A DNA stretch of 64,000 bases, from positions 1 through 64,000 of the forward strand of contig CAJQUW010008712.1 in assembly GCA_907163375.1 (NCBI GenBank). The letters run 5' to 3'. The translations under genes and the position numbers were made by a program. The notes under the pieces were generated by a model. The model searched no databases. It worked only from the letters and a program-made list of their open reading frames with translations, and was not told where the DNA came from. Every line of letters starts with the position of its first letter. Positions within the stretch are counted from its first letter, which is position 1. This document shows, in pieces, positions 31,078 to 44,522 of this stretch. The stretch is from Prostheceraeus crozeri (Eukaryota > Platyhelminthes > Polycladida > Euryleptidae).

Positions 31078-31943
31078 AGTTGTAAACTTGGCATAAATCT
31101 ACGGACACGTGCATTTTTCAACACCTTCTAAATTTTTTTGCTATTAGGAAATATCGACAAATTTATAATCACCTGAAAGAAAATTTTCGGATCTATCATT
31201 TGAATGTTGTTGAATTAATTGTTTTTGAAATTGGTGGTTCCTAGAGGCCCATAAACCCGAAAGCCCCAAATTTTCTTTGACTTGTTTTGACAAGCGCATA
31301 AATCAATTTGAAACATTCTCCTTGTAATATTCAAAACCGTCACAAGATTGGCTTTCAGAAAATATATAGTTTGAAAGTGTTTTGTCGAAGTTTATAGGCA
31401 ATATTTTGAAAGTAGTATAGATAGATAATGTGGCGATTTTTTCAGTTTCAGAATATTTCTTCGAAGGGCCTTAAATTTACCCAACAAAAGCTGAAAACAC
31501 TAGTTTTGAGGTAAATAAATGCCACCAGTTAGTTAACAGCGTTATTTCTGCTATTATCGCAACACATTCTGAAACTGAAAAAATCGCCACATTATCTATC
31601 TATACTACTTTCAGAATATTGCCTATAAACTTCGACAAAACACTTTCAAACTATATATTTTCTGAAAGCCAATCTTGTGACGGTTTTGAATATTACAAGG
31701 AGAATGTTTCAAATTGATTTATGCGCTTGTCAAAACAAGTCAAAGAAAATTTGGGGCTTTCGGGTTTATGGGCCTCTAGGAACCACCAATTTCAAAAACA
31801 ATTAATTCAACAACATTCAAATGATAGATCCGAAAATTCTCTTTCAGATGATTATAAATTTGTCGATATTTCCTAGTAGCAAAAAAATTTAGAAGGTGTT
31901 GAAAAATGAACGTGTCCGTAGATCTATGCCAAGTTTCCAACTT
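31078..31943. mobile_element. Foldback element: ~377-bp near-identical inverted arms
   Basis: The left arm 31078-31454 and right arm 31566-31943 are reverse complements with only a handful of differences, separated by about 111 bp. The outer ends read AAACTTGGCAT(A/G)(A/G)ATCTAC; the inner ends CAGTTTCAGAAT. There is no ORF and no clear target duplication. It may be a foldback transposon or a recent inverted duplication. Confidence 0.85.
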
Positions 31944-32289
31944 GCTGTCGCGCACTGTAGATTATGACTAACTGTGCGATAGTTATAGACCCATCAGGCT
32001 TATGCGTATGCGTGTTGGTATTTACGGGCAGCGGGAGGCTTGCCAAATCCGAATGTGTGTATGAGCTTCATAAATAAATGTTCATAAACATGATTGGAAA
32101 TGACATAAAGACATTCCATGCCAGAAATGATGGCTCTAGACTTACATTTCAGTTGAAAAGAGAAAACATTGAAAATTAAATTTTTGCCAAAAGCTGCAAT
32201 CTGCGTACCATTGGACTATGTGTTTTTCTTTGATCGTGTCTGACAAGAGGGACCTGGTAGATCTCAACAGATGTGCAGATTCGTAGTAG

Positions 32290-32640
32290 GCATGGGGTGA
32301 ACATCATTCTGTGAAGGCTTCATTTTCGGCCTCGTTCCCTGCAGAAACTCGTTCTGGCTGCCAGACAATTGCCAGCTGGGAATCGAAGCCAGTCCTTATT
32401 ATATTCCGGAATCGGTTCTCCCACGTCGCTTGGAAGCAGTTGCTATTGTTATAAAAACAAAGCAAGAAGATTGCGTCACAACGCGGGCGGAAAGCTTTGC
32501 TTGCTCCTGACACGGTCTGAAGGTTGTGCTTCGCTGGTGTTGGTGATCTTCACGTCGCGCTTGCTGTTCAAAGACTGGGTTCGATTCCCAGCCGGCAAGA
32601 AATATCGCTCCGACCTCGTGAAAGCCGGAGGCAATGGATT
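32290..32640. repeat. Inverted pair of tRNA-derived SINE-like pieces
   Basis: The plus-strand piece contains the B-box-like GGGTTCGATTCCCAGCCGG at about 32577-32595. The minus-strand piece contains CTGGCTTCGATTCCCAGCTGG (its complement near 32372-32392). Both fit the T-arm of a tRNA and are followed by similar sequence. No complete cloverleaf can be drawn, so these look like SINE heads or tRNA fossils. Confidence 0.5.
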
Positions 32641-33299
32641 GTGGAATATATCAGTCATCTGCATTCACAGAAAAATTCATAAATGAATTCATTAAGGGGG
32701 CAGGTAAGTTCCGAGACCACCATATCAGTTGGGCTTTTACTGATTCACTTACCGACCAATGATCTGATTAAAGCTCGTTCCCTGCAGAAACTCGGCGGAA
32801 GAAGAATAAAGAAATTGCGCTGCTTCGAGGATCAGCATTTTTGGAAGGGGATTTGTGGAAGTGAGCACTTATAGGGCGGTAGGCATTGCATCTTCTCTCA
32901 GTTTCCTGTGATTTCGAACTTTGAGGTGAGGTCAAGACTGTCCCTTTGCATGAGAAACACAGAAGCCCTTTTAAAAACCAATATCGGGAAAGTTAAGGAT
33001 TGCAGAGGGTCTCAAATTCTTGCGTCGAATATTATGAAGCCACTTGAGCAATTCGTTGAGCAGTTAGAGAACGTAAATACTTGATATTTTCGAAGCACGA
33101 TCTTTACCAGTAGCAAAACTAAATTGACCTGACAGGATTGATGAATTCTATGTTAGATGAGGAAGTGAAAAAAACGAGTTATCATTAGTAAAAAATTCAC
33201 GGTAACTGTCAAGTTTAGCTCTACTATTTATTTTAGACTTTCATTGAAGAGGAATGTCGACAAAATACAATCTAAGTTACAGAAAAATTAGAAAAACGA

Positions 33300-34110
33300 A
33301 TGTTGAGACTACAAGAACCATACAATCACAACCAACTACCTCCTGAAAACGACAATATGCCGCGTTTACATGATCCACGAAATGATTTAGTTACTGACTT
33401 CTCCAAATCTCTCTCTAATGAAGAACTGACACTATTGCAGAAAGGTTCAAAATTCAACTTGGCAGGTGCTTTCAACGAAAACTCTAAAATTGACTTTCGT
33501 GTTCATTTTAGCGCTTCGCAGTAAAAACCTTGTTGGAATGCTGAGTTGGAAAACAAAAATGAGAATAAGTATGATAACCACAAAAATATCCCTGGCACTC
33601 ATATCTCAGTATTACCACCTACGAATAATAAAATCGAAGCCAAACTCAATCAACTTAAATACGAACTGAAGAGGATAGTTGAAGATGTGAAATTTCAACC
33701 AAAAAACTTGAATCCCTGATCATCTGAAAAGCAAATTCTTGAAAATTAAAAAAAACAAAGACCTTACTTTTTTACCTTCGGATAAATGATCCGAATTCTG
33801 TGTTGTAAATAATGACATTTACGACGAAGCTGGAACGAATCATTCGGCAGATCTTACTACACACAAAAGAATTTTGCTAAAAAGAATATTTTTGCGCATT
33901 GATTCTCACATGCCAACTAAGACAAAAATGAATTTCATAGTAAATGAAAAGAAGAGAATTTCTGGTCGATGTTCAGATGAATCATCACGCATGAAACACG
34001 AGGAAGATTTTGACAAACTTTTACGTATAAATGGATATAATGAGCAAATTAGAAAATCCTCGAATACAAAAATACAGCAACACAAGAAAACAACAAAACG
34101 AAAAATAGAT
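33300..34110 (+). pseudogene. Penelope-like element remnant, RT core deleted
   Basis: The left part encodes SKSLSNEELTLLQKGSKFN, matching the N-terminal Penelope-like (PLE) pattern of a short L-S-x-x-E-x-x-LL-x-KG block. A frame change later comes KNKDLTFLPSDK, the typical PLE K-D-x-x-x-LPADKG motif just before the RT core. Instead of RT motifs the sequence then jumps to LLKRIFLRIDSHMPTKTKMN and a helical RINGY segment resembling the C-terminal end. The ~300-residue RT palm appears deleted. Several stops are present. Confidence 0.5.
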
Positions 34111-35970
34111 AACAATCAGTGGCGTCTTCTCCGTGCCTGCGAAGCCTTCGGCGCATCCTCAAAAAATTATTTTCCAACAATTATAAAAATGAAAAGTGTC
34201 ATCATTCATTTAAATTCGATAGCTTCTCGTGACAGCTGTGCACAGCTTTCCGTCTCAAAGTCAGACGCTCAACCTCATTGAACAGTTTTGCAGCACGTGC
34301 TCGAATCACAGCTGTTTTCTTCGAACAATTAGACACGCAAGCTGGTCGTGTGTTCAGAAGGAGCATTGATGTTCAGACAGAGCGAAAGAGAGTTGTGTGC
34401 GTGTGAGGCAGCAAGCGCCCGCGCCCGCGCCAATATTGGCTTTTCCGATAGACATGATGCTTTGCCTTCTCCAATTTTTGCAATGAAATTCTACGCGATT
34501 CTTGATCGAGGCGCGGTATCTAAATATAGTAAGGGAAGCGCAACCCAATTGTTCCTGGATTCGCTTTATGTCAGAGAGGCCACTACGTCAACAGTAGCAG
34601 ATGGCTGACGTTCAGACAAGACTGCGATCAGATGATGAGCGTTCTCCAATGAATGCAGAGTAATGCATCTGACTCGAACACCCAGATTCGGTAGAATTCC
34701 ATAATTTGTTTTTACGTGATTGATGTGACACTATGTTTAGTAGTACCGATGAGATCATAACCACGCCTTTCGTCCGAAGGGAATATACTGAAAAGATGAC
34801 AGTCGTCAAGCAAGGTAGGCCAACACCTGATATAAAAATTGAAAGTACTCACAGAGACAGAAATAAGAAATACACAAGACATTTTAATGCATCAAAATTT
34901 CAAAGATGTGAGCGGCTGAAAGGCCATGAGAAAGGCAAGAAACTGTTGACCTTGCCTCCTTTTTTACCGAGAAAATGGGGTCTGGATAGAGAGGGGATAT
35001 AGTGATCAGTTCCTTGAGTAAGGCGGTTAAGAGACATGAGCAATCACTTCTCATGTGCACATTCACTTGGCCTTAAAAAATGTTCAGGAAATTGTTATCA
35101 AAAATTCAACTTTTATGAAAATTAATGTTGTAACATACAAAATGTCTGGTATAGAAATAGTATTCCAATACCGAGTGAAGGCCTATGGTCTGGGCTCACG
35201 CGACGCCACTGATAACAATCAATGGATGAATAAAAATGTTCTGTATTTCTCTTTCCCATAATTTCAGACAATATTGAGTCAGACAAGTGAGTCAGATCTC
35301 CAAGACTTGTTTTCCTCAAAAAGGGCTGGTCGTGTGATTTCTAAACCATGATTTTCTAAATTTTCGTACAAAAATACATCAGAAACCGCCGAGAAATATA
35401 AGGAGAAATGAAACAGCCTCTCCTGGCGCACCGTGATTAACGAAACAAATTCTTCTCGTGTAGAGCTAAGCTGATGATCCCCAAATAATCAAAAATGAAA
35501 TCTTCTTGTTGAAATTAATGTATTTGGTATAGAAAAGTCAATGAAATAAAGGTAGATTGATAATTCTCTTCAAATTTTGTTACCAATCATGACTTTGAAA
35601 TGTAACAAAATGATACACCAGAAATGTACAAAATCAGACATGAGTAATTGTCAAAGTTCACAATATCACCATCTCATGGACACTGTGTTCATAAAGTTAT
35701 TGGTAGATTCAATGTAGAAAATGATTTCAGCTTGAAAGAATTGGTTGACAACATTCTTCTTCATAATAGAATATAAATTGATGAGAAAGTCTTCTGTTAT
35801 ATTTATTCATATTGGATGAAAAATGAATATCAGGATATGTTAGAACAGCCGCATGATGTCATAGTGTCTTCAGATAATTTCAGAAAATGAGTGGATAATT
35901 GTCGTCTTTCCTGGAAGAAAGGTCTTCATCACTGGAAACTGTAGAGTACGAAAGCTGGATGATTTTGACT
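34111..35970. other. No gene recognised
   Basis: Mixed sequence with a GC-rich patch near 34400-34435 (CGCCCGCGCCCGCGCC). Short ORFs only; nothing with domain character. Confidence 0.4.
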
Positions 35971-36170
35971 ACGAAACAGATGTATAAAAGGAGAATAACA
36001 AAATGTACGAAAGCAGTATTGTTCGTACTCACATACTACGAAAGCGATTGGCTTTCCTATTGGACTATCTTTATCATCCAATAGGAAAGCCAATCGCTTT
36101 CGTAGTATGTGAACACGAACAATAGTGGTTTCGTACATTTTGTCATTCTCGTTTTGTACATCGGTTTCGT
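35971..36170. repeat. Long hairpin, ~95-bp inverted arms
   Basis: 35971-36064 pairs with 36075-36170. The inner ~40 bp (ACGAAAGCGATTGGCTTTCC region) is almost perfect; the outer part has scattered mismatches. The loop is about 10 bp. Probably a small snap-back MITE. Confidence 0.85.
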
Positions 36171-38271
36171 GGTTTCGTAAGTAGCTTTGCTATCGCACAA
36201 TTTACAATGTAATGCACTTCCAATTATAAACAAGATTCGCTTCTTTACCTATAACTTGAAATTGCGGAACACTGATTCTGGAACAATGCTAGATAATTCA
36301 GCGTTTGAAATCTTCGATGTGTGCAATCGTTAAATCGCTTCAACTCCAGAATTGATGGAAGCAATAAGCGAGTCAAAGGCATGCTAGATCGATGGTGTCA
36401 TATAATTAATTGCAAACATGAATTCACGCATCCTACCGAGTCATTAAGAATTGTCGGTAGCATGAAGTGTAGAGCATGTATTATCGACATATTCAAGTCG
36501 AGTGTTTATTGGCAGTTTTTCGAAACAATGAATTTTATAGACTTTGTTGTCATTCATTTATGTATTAAAAGGTAGACTGGTTTTCTAAATGCCAGGCTTT
36601 TGCTGAAATTAGAGCTCTCCACATCATAGAAATTGATAACGAAAGTAATCTCTAGAAAGGAAGTCAAGCTTCATGCTATACACAATAGTGGCACATAAAT
36701 CGCACGTATTTCCACCTGGACACACTTGTCAACGGCTGCATGATTGGGTTAGAATCAGTCATATATAATTCTGTGCTTTTCATTGGTCATTCATTTTTGA
36801 ACAACTTCAGATAAACAATTTATTTCTATGCTCCACATTATTCATATAATGGAAATGGAAAATGAACAACTTCCCATGGGCTGCGATGAACAAAATGTGC
36901 GATATAGTGGCAATGATATCATTGATAATTTTCAAAATTGTCAGAATATTGCAAACGACCAAGCGTTTTGCAATAGAAATCATGAATGTAATCCTTCGTG
37001 CGTATTCCTATTTGTAGGCAGCTTTCGCTTTACTTCCTTTACTTTCGCTTTTCATAGATCTTGTATTTTGAGTGTATACATACAAAAATTTCATAAGCAG
37101 ACGTCCAAATAATTTGGTATTTAGTAGGATTTTCAATTACTAAATGTGCCACTACCTAAATAAAAGCAGTAACGTGTAGCATCGCATATTTTTGAAAATC
37201 GACCTAAAATGCCAGATGAAACGACTTTTCTCTCAAGGTGACCAAAGATCGTTTCACAAGATTCTGATTGTAACCTAACAACGAATTTCGCAATAGCAGT
37301 TTTCGACACTTAATGCAGATTAAAGTACACTCTGCTCTCAACTGAACACCTAGTCTCGTATTGGCAAATATGTTTTAATTTAAACCATGAAAGTTCCATG
37401 CTTGATATAAAGCGTCAGTAGATGTACGTATAGCTAGGAGAAGCGATTACTTTCATAGAGCTTGTTACAGAGCTTATATCGTGTTATTTATGAGGATCTT
37501 CAGATATCACTCCTAATCATACCTTTGTTTGGGACAATATTTGAGCTCTTTACCTTCGGATCGGCAGTCTATGTCACTAGCCATTGAGCCACAGGATCAT
37601 TGCTGCTGCTTGCGTACATTTTTAGTATTTTTGTTAAGCATGACTCAAATTTCAATGGAATGTTGTGATTCACAATCCACTCATTTTCTGTTAAATGCAA
37701 TATTTTGGAAAGTCAAAAGGATTGCTGATTTCTTCGCGTACAGATGACTGCGAGCTGTTCAGAACTTAATTGGCAATTGTACATGTGTTTCATTGAAAAT
37801 TATTGCAATATCTTGACTCCATAGATATATCTTTTTTAAAAAAATCAATTGAGTGATAACTTGACAAAGTAACAAATACTAGTACGATGTTGCAGAGATC
37901 GATCTGAATGTTAATCGGAAAAATCGTCAAATAAATGTACCGTTTTCTTTCACTTCATGCATTTGATGTGTTTGTTGTAGCATCTTCTTCGCCCTCATTC
38001 CTTTAGATCGAATCTTCACATCAAGTTGCTCCTGTAATGGTAAAAGTATTCATTAAAGCATCTGGCGATCTGAGCTTCAGGATAGGGTATAAAGATGCTG
38101 ATGCTTGAAACAGAAAACTTGCACCGCTTTCTTGATAAACCCACAGAATTAGATTGTTTAACTCTTTCAGTTTACTAGAAGTGAGGACTTATTCAAAACG
38201 ATGACACACTCTGAGACTTAGTGAGTGGTCAAAAAGGAATTCCTAACACCTTTCAAAGATAGGGAAAAAGT
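36171..38271. other. No gene recognised; one tRNA-like SINE head
   Basis: On the minus strand at about 37540-37605 the A-box-like GTGGCTCAATGGCTAGTG can be read, suggesting a SINE head or tRNA fossil; no good B box follows. Otherwise nothing supported. Confidence 0.35.
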
Positions 38272-39182
38272 CATGCGTCGCTTATGGATTGCTGTGAATT
38301 CCATCAAAGTACTTCGATTGCCGAGATTCCTTCAGATTCGAAGAATTCAGACAGTTGCTGACATTATTGAAGGAAACTGTAGGCTCACGAAAAATTGCAT
38401 TCCTCATTGCATGCACTGAATCAACTGAATGTAGCTAGACAGCGATGTGCGTTTTGTGTGTCCAAAGTGACATTACAACACGCACGCCACTCACTGGCTA
38501 CTGGCCGAAGCCGGCTGCCAGCTTATTGTTTGAGAGAGTGCCGTTCTATGAACACTGAAGGAGCGGAGCCTAGTTGTCAAATTTTGTGCATAAGCCTATC
38601 AACCAGAAATAAATTTTGTTCTGAAGTACGTGGATGACATAGAGTAGCACTTTGAAAGCATGCGTACCGACGCCATGGTAAAACCATAGAAATCCGACTT
38701 TTCGCTTTGTTTTAGTTAATTGATGGACAGCAGCTGTTTGTTCGTCTGTGTACCGATTGCTAGATCTTTAGATGAGGCAAATTACTGAACACGCAACCAC
38801 AGAATTAGACAGGTCGTCTCTTCTTCTGTTTGACTAGAAAGGAAATATTGGAAAGTGTAACGTAAATGAAATGGCACAATCTGGTGACATATTACCATAG
38901 CAATCGAACAATGAGCAGCCAGTTCAACATTAAACAAGCCAAATTGTGCGACATTTCAGTGACTGTTATCAACCGGATCACACAGCAAAGCGACACAGTC
39001 GATGTCAAGTTCTACAGAGAAGTTCGTGAAGGTTGCGAACTGCTAACTTTTTAAATAATAATCGGAAGGACCAACATTATCTATAGAAGTTTTGCGCAAT
39101 GATCTGTATTCTTCGAATCTGGAGGAATCGTGGTGATCGGAGCATTTTGAAGGAATTCTCAGCAATCCGCAAGCGACGCACG
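38272..39182. repeat. Inverted pair of a ~90-bp repeat
   Basis: 38272-38360 (+) and 39089-39182 (-) share a core, with variants of GATTCCTTCAGATTCGAAGA. They could be the ends of one ~0.9-kb element or two separate insertions of a dispersed repeat. Confidence 0.65.
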
Positions 39183-41929
39183 CCTATTTTTCCTATCTCT
39201 GCAAGGCATTTAAAATTCCTTTTTTCCCACTTATTAAGTTCCTGCATGTGCCATCTCTTTGAATCAGTTTGCACTTCTATAAGAATTGCCCCGCTTGAAC
39301 AATCCAATTCTCTGCATGCAACAGTTGTGGATTCTTTGTCGCAAGGCGATTTATTGAAAATGATTTTATATATATAGAGAGATGATAATAAACGTAAACA
39401 TCTACAAAGTACACTGATAAGCTGCCGGTACCTTCCTATTATCAACCACTGGAAGCCGCCATCGTTTACATGTAGGCACAGCTGTCATGACTACGCATGT
39501 CTACGTCGTTTTATTGTTTTTTTTTGTTATTTTCCCTGTCTGTTCTGTTCTTTCCTTACTATAGAGTGTCGTATTTCAATGACAGAAACTCAGTTATATC
39601 AACACCTGGTCAAAGAAGTTGCAACTACAACTCAACCGCTTTGCTCCCGAAACCCTGGTCATCAATACAGGTAGAAGGCTATCCAATCAACACATTTTGT
39701 GAAGGACCTCGGAGCTCTTGATTCTGCATCATATTCTACATGGTCCTCTGAAGGCGAAAATGGTTTTCAAAGCTAGATCCTTAGAACCTAAAGAGATCCT
39801 AAAGTTCTAATGAAACTGCAAATCTCTGGTGGGTCCTCGCATTGAATTTCTGAAATTGAATTCTCATTGAATTCACGTGACTTCAAATCTCTCCTTCGAC
39901 GATCGCGTAAAAGGTCCATACAGTGGGCCTTCGCAACATAGATCACTCCGAAGTTCATAAAATTCTTAGCAACCAATCTACCTGCCCCCCTAACGATGGT
40001 TCCTTTCGAATTCCTCGAAACTTCGTGGACACTCTTTCAATAATTCACTACCAGATGAAATTGTACCTTTCTCTGAAGTCTATGAAGATTATCAACGTCT
40101 TTGTACTGTGTGTACTGTGAGTGATTGCATGTTACCGCAGAATTTGTTACTGATTCTTTGTAAATATAACATCATCAAATGAATCGAAGATTTGTGCTGT
40201 AAAAAAGAGGAGCTGCGACGTCAATAACCTGTTGCTCGTTTAAGTTTACAGTACTGTATTTTATATGTGTAGACTTTACAACCGAAATGGTGGTGAACGA
40301 TAGGTCCAAATGCATTATTGTAAGAGGAACTATTGTCATTTCAAACCAAATCTGATTTGCACGCTCTTCGCATCAGTAATGAGTTTCGTGTTACTATATC
40401 AAATGCCTTTGATGAATCCTATCACTCTAACCATTGAATTGCGTAATACTGTGATACAAAATCATGAGCCTTTAATCAGACGTTGGAGGTATCAAGAATT
40501 TTTCTCCAATGCCGCTTGATGAGAACTCCAAATCCTCATGAGATCCGAGTCATTGATAAAATCTATTAGTCGCCTCCGTTCAACATTACCTTCTGATTTA
40601 AACAATATAAATCGTCATCCATTTCTTTCTTCACATTTGCTTCTTTTTCGTGAGGGGGATGCATTTCCACTGAGTAAAGAAGACAGAATGAGCATCAGGC
40701 ATTGGAGAAATTAGACCACTTTACATGCAAATGCCGGATCTGCTGTGGACGTTACGTAGAGAATGATCTGCCGCGATAATTGTTGTGGCATTCGAATCAT
40801 GCTGTACAACAACAGCTTCCATTACCTAAACCGGAGGATTCGTGTTATTGAATTTCGTTTAGAGAACACATTATGTGAAATATGCCTAAATGCAGACCAT
40901 CCCTATTGTTTGATGTTGACTGTTGTTGTTCTCATGTGGTGACTGGTATTGTCCTTTGCCAATACGGGTGCAGGTGACGCCGCTCATTGTCTCTAGACTG
41001 TCACTATAGGGTTTCCATTGCTATGTACAATCGCATTGAATGATCATGTAATGCCTTGATTTTTGTTAATACAAATAAAGGGTCGTGTTTTCCGATCAAC
41101 AAGATCACACCAATAAAGATATCTTATGGGCTACGTGACTTACATCCGCTTGAATCTCAAACACTTATTATCCAAAAACTTTGAAACGTGTGGTGGCTAG
41201 TTCAAGACAAGTTCTCAAAAGTCTTCCTCATTGGGGCTAGGAAAATCCAGTGCCCTACATTCCGGACGACAACGTCGGCAAACTTCAAAGAAGAAATATA
41301 TTTCTGTTCACTGATTGAACTCTAAAAATTAACTATTGTGCACTTCCTTTAGAATACGGTTCGGTGTTCCATCTCTACTGGATGAATTCGTCTACTTCAA
41401 ATGACTAAGTGCATGCCATCCATTATGCAGACGGAGAATTCAGTGATTGACAAAAGAATAAGGAAATTAGCAGAATTTGATAGAAGAAAGACTAACTTTT
41501 ATCAGTTTGTAATTTCATGAAAACGCGGAAAAAATAATGTGGGAGTATTTTTAGGAAGAAAATGGCGAGCCTGCGGTGATGTTCAAATTGAATCAAGGAA
41601 TAATTGATTTCTGTATTAGCAAATATTCAGTATTGAGGCAGATCTAGAAAAATCAAGAATTGTCAAATATTTTCGAAATTTTTATCAGATTCGCATTGAC
41701 TTGGACATGGTGGAAGAAGCAATGAGAATATAGGAACTACAAGCGTTTCTAGTCTTTTTAGATGTAGCTAAGCAGTACATCCTATTTTTTTAAGACAAAC
41801 ATAGAAGTATATTTACAAGTTTGAGGAATTTACAAAGATTCTGTATAAAACACAAAGTTAGTCAGATAATAGAAAAGTTTCGGTAACCAGCAAGGAAGTG
41901 AAAAAAAAACAAAAAAACTAGTCTTCGCG
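39183..41929. other. No gene recognised
   Basis: AT-rich stretch without supported coding, RNA or repeat features. Confidence 0.4.
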
Positions 41930-42705
41930 ATGAAAGAATGTTGGGATACCATGAGCATCATCCAAACTAAGGTCACTTCTCGATCTAATGCGGGAACCTC
42001 GCAAGCAGTGACTTGAGGCTCTTATCAAGGCGAACATAGTTTTCGTGTGGACGAATGAGCGAATGTTCTGATAATTTCCGTCCCATTTGTTTTCAAGTCT
42101 TTGAGTCAGCAATTTCAAAAAAGATTTTGCTTGTAACCCAAAAGCTCCGTCGCACGAGAATATTAGCGGAGTAAGGTCGCATCTTCTGAAATCACACGGG
42201 TCTTTGTATTTTGACTCCTTTTGTCTTTCGGCTGCTGGAAGGATCTATGTTGAGGTGCGGTTATCGCGAGATTCAGCGTCAAAGTTTAGTACCTGAACGT
42301 CGAACAACGCTGGTGTCTGCGATGTCCACACTCCTCGTACCAGTAGGTCAGCCCTCAGTCCTTCTTGCGTGATGTCATTTTCCATTCTCTCTCTAACAAT
42401 AGGCTCTTTCATTACATTGCGTTCTCCAAAGGCCAGGGCTGCGAGGTCTCCAACGACATCTCTGATTTCGTTGTGGCGTTGAATTACCAGTCCTCCCTTC
42501 TTGCAATTTAGTCCGTGATTGATAGAAAACATTTCACCGCAACCATCACAAATTGATGGTAGATTGTTCAGAGGACGTCCATAACGGAATGATAGACCAT
42601 CACGGAATTCAATTGATGATAAATCGAAATTGTGCGAGGTTAGAGGTAAGACATTCAGCCAATCACTTGCTTTGTGCTCAATTACTCGGTGAATATGATC
42701 TGCCC
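41930..42705 (-). pseudogene. Mobile-element ORF fragment (CxxC/GG(L/F)V..RH family)
   Basis: The minus strand encodes HNFDLSSIEFRDGLSFRYG, then CDGCGEMFSINHGLNCKKGG, QRHNEIRD, GLRADLLVRGVW and ALFDVQVLN. After several breaks it continues into a helical segment ending LRGSRIRSRSDL. This order is known from large repeated ORFs of invertebrate and fungal retroelements; the D...E-x-K-like spacing around ALFDVQV resembles a PD-(D/E)XK nuclease (inference). No RT domain is present next to it. It is a degraded fragment. Confidence 0.5.
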
Positions 42706-44474
42706 GATAACTAGGATGTTCCGAACAAATGAGTACATCCTATTGACTCATGCAGAGAAATCGTCATCCGATTTGCAGACACATTTACAATGCTCGCTTC
42801 ATTCGTTCTACATTTCCAATATCGTATAGACATCGCATTAACATTATTGTTGAATATAGACATCGCAATGAACCATGTGAATATTCAGAACAGATAATTG
42901 AACCAGGACATAGATTTTTACAGATGTGTAGCCAAGATATCCATGAAATGAATATGTTTGGCTTAGAAGTATTGGTCATCGGCGATATTTAGTTGAAGGC
43001 ATAGACTACTTCTTACATGACTTCTTATGGTATTGTCAATTTCTATGGTTGAAGGTGATGTCAAAAATGTAATGTTAAATATCTAATGTTAAATGATTTC
43101 ACTTCATTCAATGCTGAAATCTATGTCAACAAATTAACATAGAAAATGTTAAATTTTCAATTACATTGACTAGATATAGACATATTCAACAATAAGGTAT
43201 GTGACTGCTAAAAGCCCGGAAATGTCTGTAGCTTCCCTTACTACTTTGATCAAATCCTGCTCCACCTCTTGAATTTTTCCTTTCAGTTCGGCATCATTTT
43301 TGTTATAAAATAACCGATGGAAATAATGCGTGCACTGATAAAGAAGCTGAACATCTGCCTGTATTATAATTCTCTACTCTACACTGTACATTGCACGTGA
43401 TATAGGTTATCAATTCATTGATATATACTCGTATATATATCTATAAAGGAGATGCAAGATTTTAAAGTCTACAACATGGTTGTTCTTTTGTTGACATTTT
43501 TGCAATCATCTAGGAAATTATTTTCTTATTTTCATTGCATGTTGAATATTAATGGCAGAATAAAAAAATTTGTTCAGTATCTTTTCTGTTATTCATGATT
43601 AGATAAATTAAATCAAAACAAATTGAAGCAAAATTTTATTCATGAGCGACTCGTAGGCCTACTGGCGTTTCTTTAAAAATTACCTCTGTCTTGCACAGGA
43701 ATGAAGATGCACGAGATTTTCGATTCAACATTTCGTTAAATTTTCGTTAAAATTAAATTTTGTAACTGCTATGCATAGCATATATATTGCAACTCTTGGT
43801 AAAGAATCTCGAAACGTTAGTCAAAAATCTCACGTTTTCACTCTTATGAAACCCAGGGGCAATTTTAGGAAAAGCAATTTCCTTTATGAATCGCAGATGA
43901 AAGCCTCAACTGTCTCCATTAGTGTCCTTTCATAATTAACTGATCTCCAGCGACTGAAAAATCGCTCAATAAATATTCTGCTATTTAATGGTATACATTT
44001 TCATGCAGTTATAAAACTATTAAGAAACACTTCAAGAAGCCATGTAGCCTAATTGCGCATAAATTAGACTTTGACAGTCAAATAACATGCAAGGAAAATA
44101 AAATGTTTTCAAATAACACAAAAATATACAAAAGCATCAGCAAAACAAAAAATAGCAAATGAAATTATCTGAAGAGTTAACAAAGAGTAAACAAATAATT
44201 TTGCGTTGAAAAGCACATTTAGAACTTTGATGTCCATTTTATAAGGACAACTCCCCCAATGGGGGAGGGTGGGAATTAGGGTCTTTGCTGGAGCGACGCG
44301 ACACTTTATTTAGCAACTGTGTCACGAAGATCAAAATTATTGATAAAATATCCAGAGCATCAAATAGAAAATCTTGAATCAGATCATTGGTCAAGTCGCT
44401 GACCACGCACAAAATGAAGGTCAGAATTACTGTTGAGGACAAATTCTTTAATTTAAATTACATTTGAAACTTAC
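42706..44474. other. No clear gene; possible terminal exon on the minus strand
   Basis: At 44430-44432 a minus-strand acceptor (CCTCAACAG) precedes TAA, which could end the exon at 44475-44522 with an immediate stop codon. An alternative ORF (44442-44239) with a hydrophobic stretch is open here but out of phase with that exon. Confidence 0.3.
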
Positions 44475-44522
44475 CACATATTCTCTGTCCCTCTTCTCCA
44501 TTATTCGCCGCCGCTTACAAGC
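44475..44522 (-). CDS. Candidate short exon, basic C-terminal tail of a channel gene
   Basis: A 48-bp phase-0 exon bounded by an acceptor TTATTTGCAG and donor GTG|GTAAGT. It encodes ACKRRRIMEKRDREYV. A basic K-R-R-x-M-x-x-K-D-x-E-Y motif commonly follows the last membrane helix in invertebrate Cys-loop-type receptors, so it may be the next exon after 54859-55053. The link across a 10-kb intron is an inference. Confidence 0.4.

Noticed and set aside
44239-44442. Hydrophobic minus-strand ORF as a last channel exon
   Set aside because: Its frame is out of phase with the preceding exon's donor; in phase, the acceptor leads straight to TAA.
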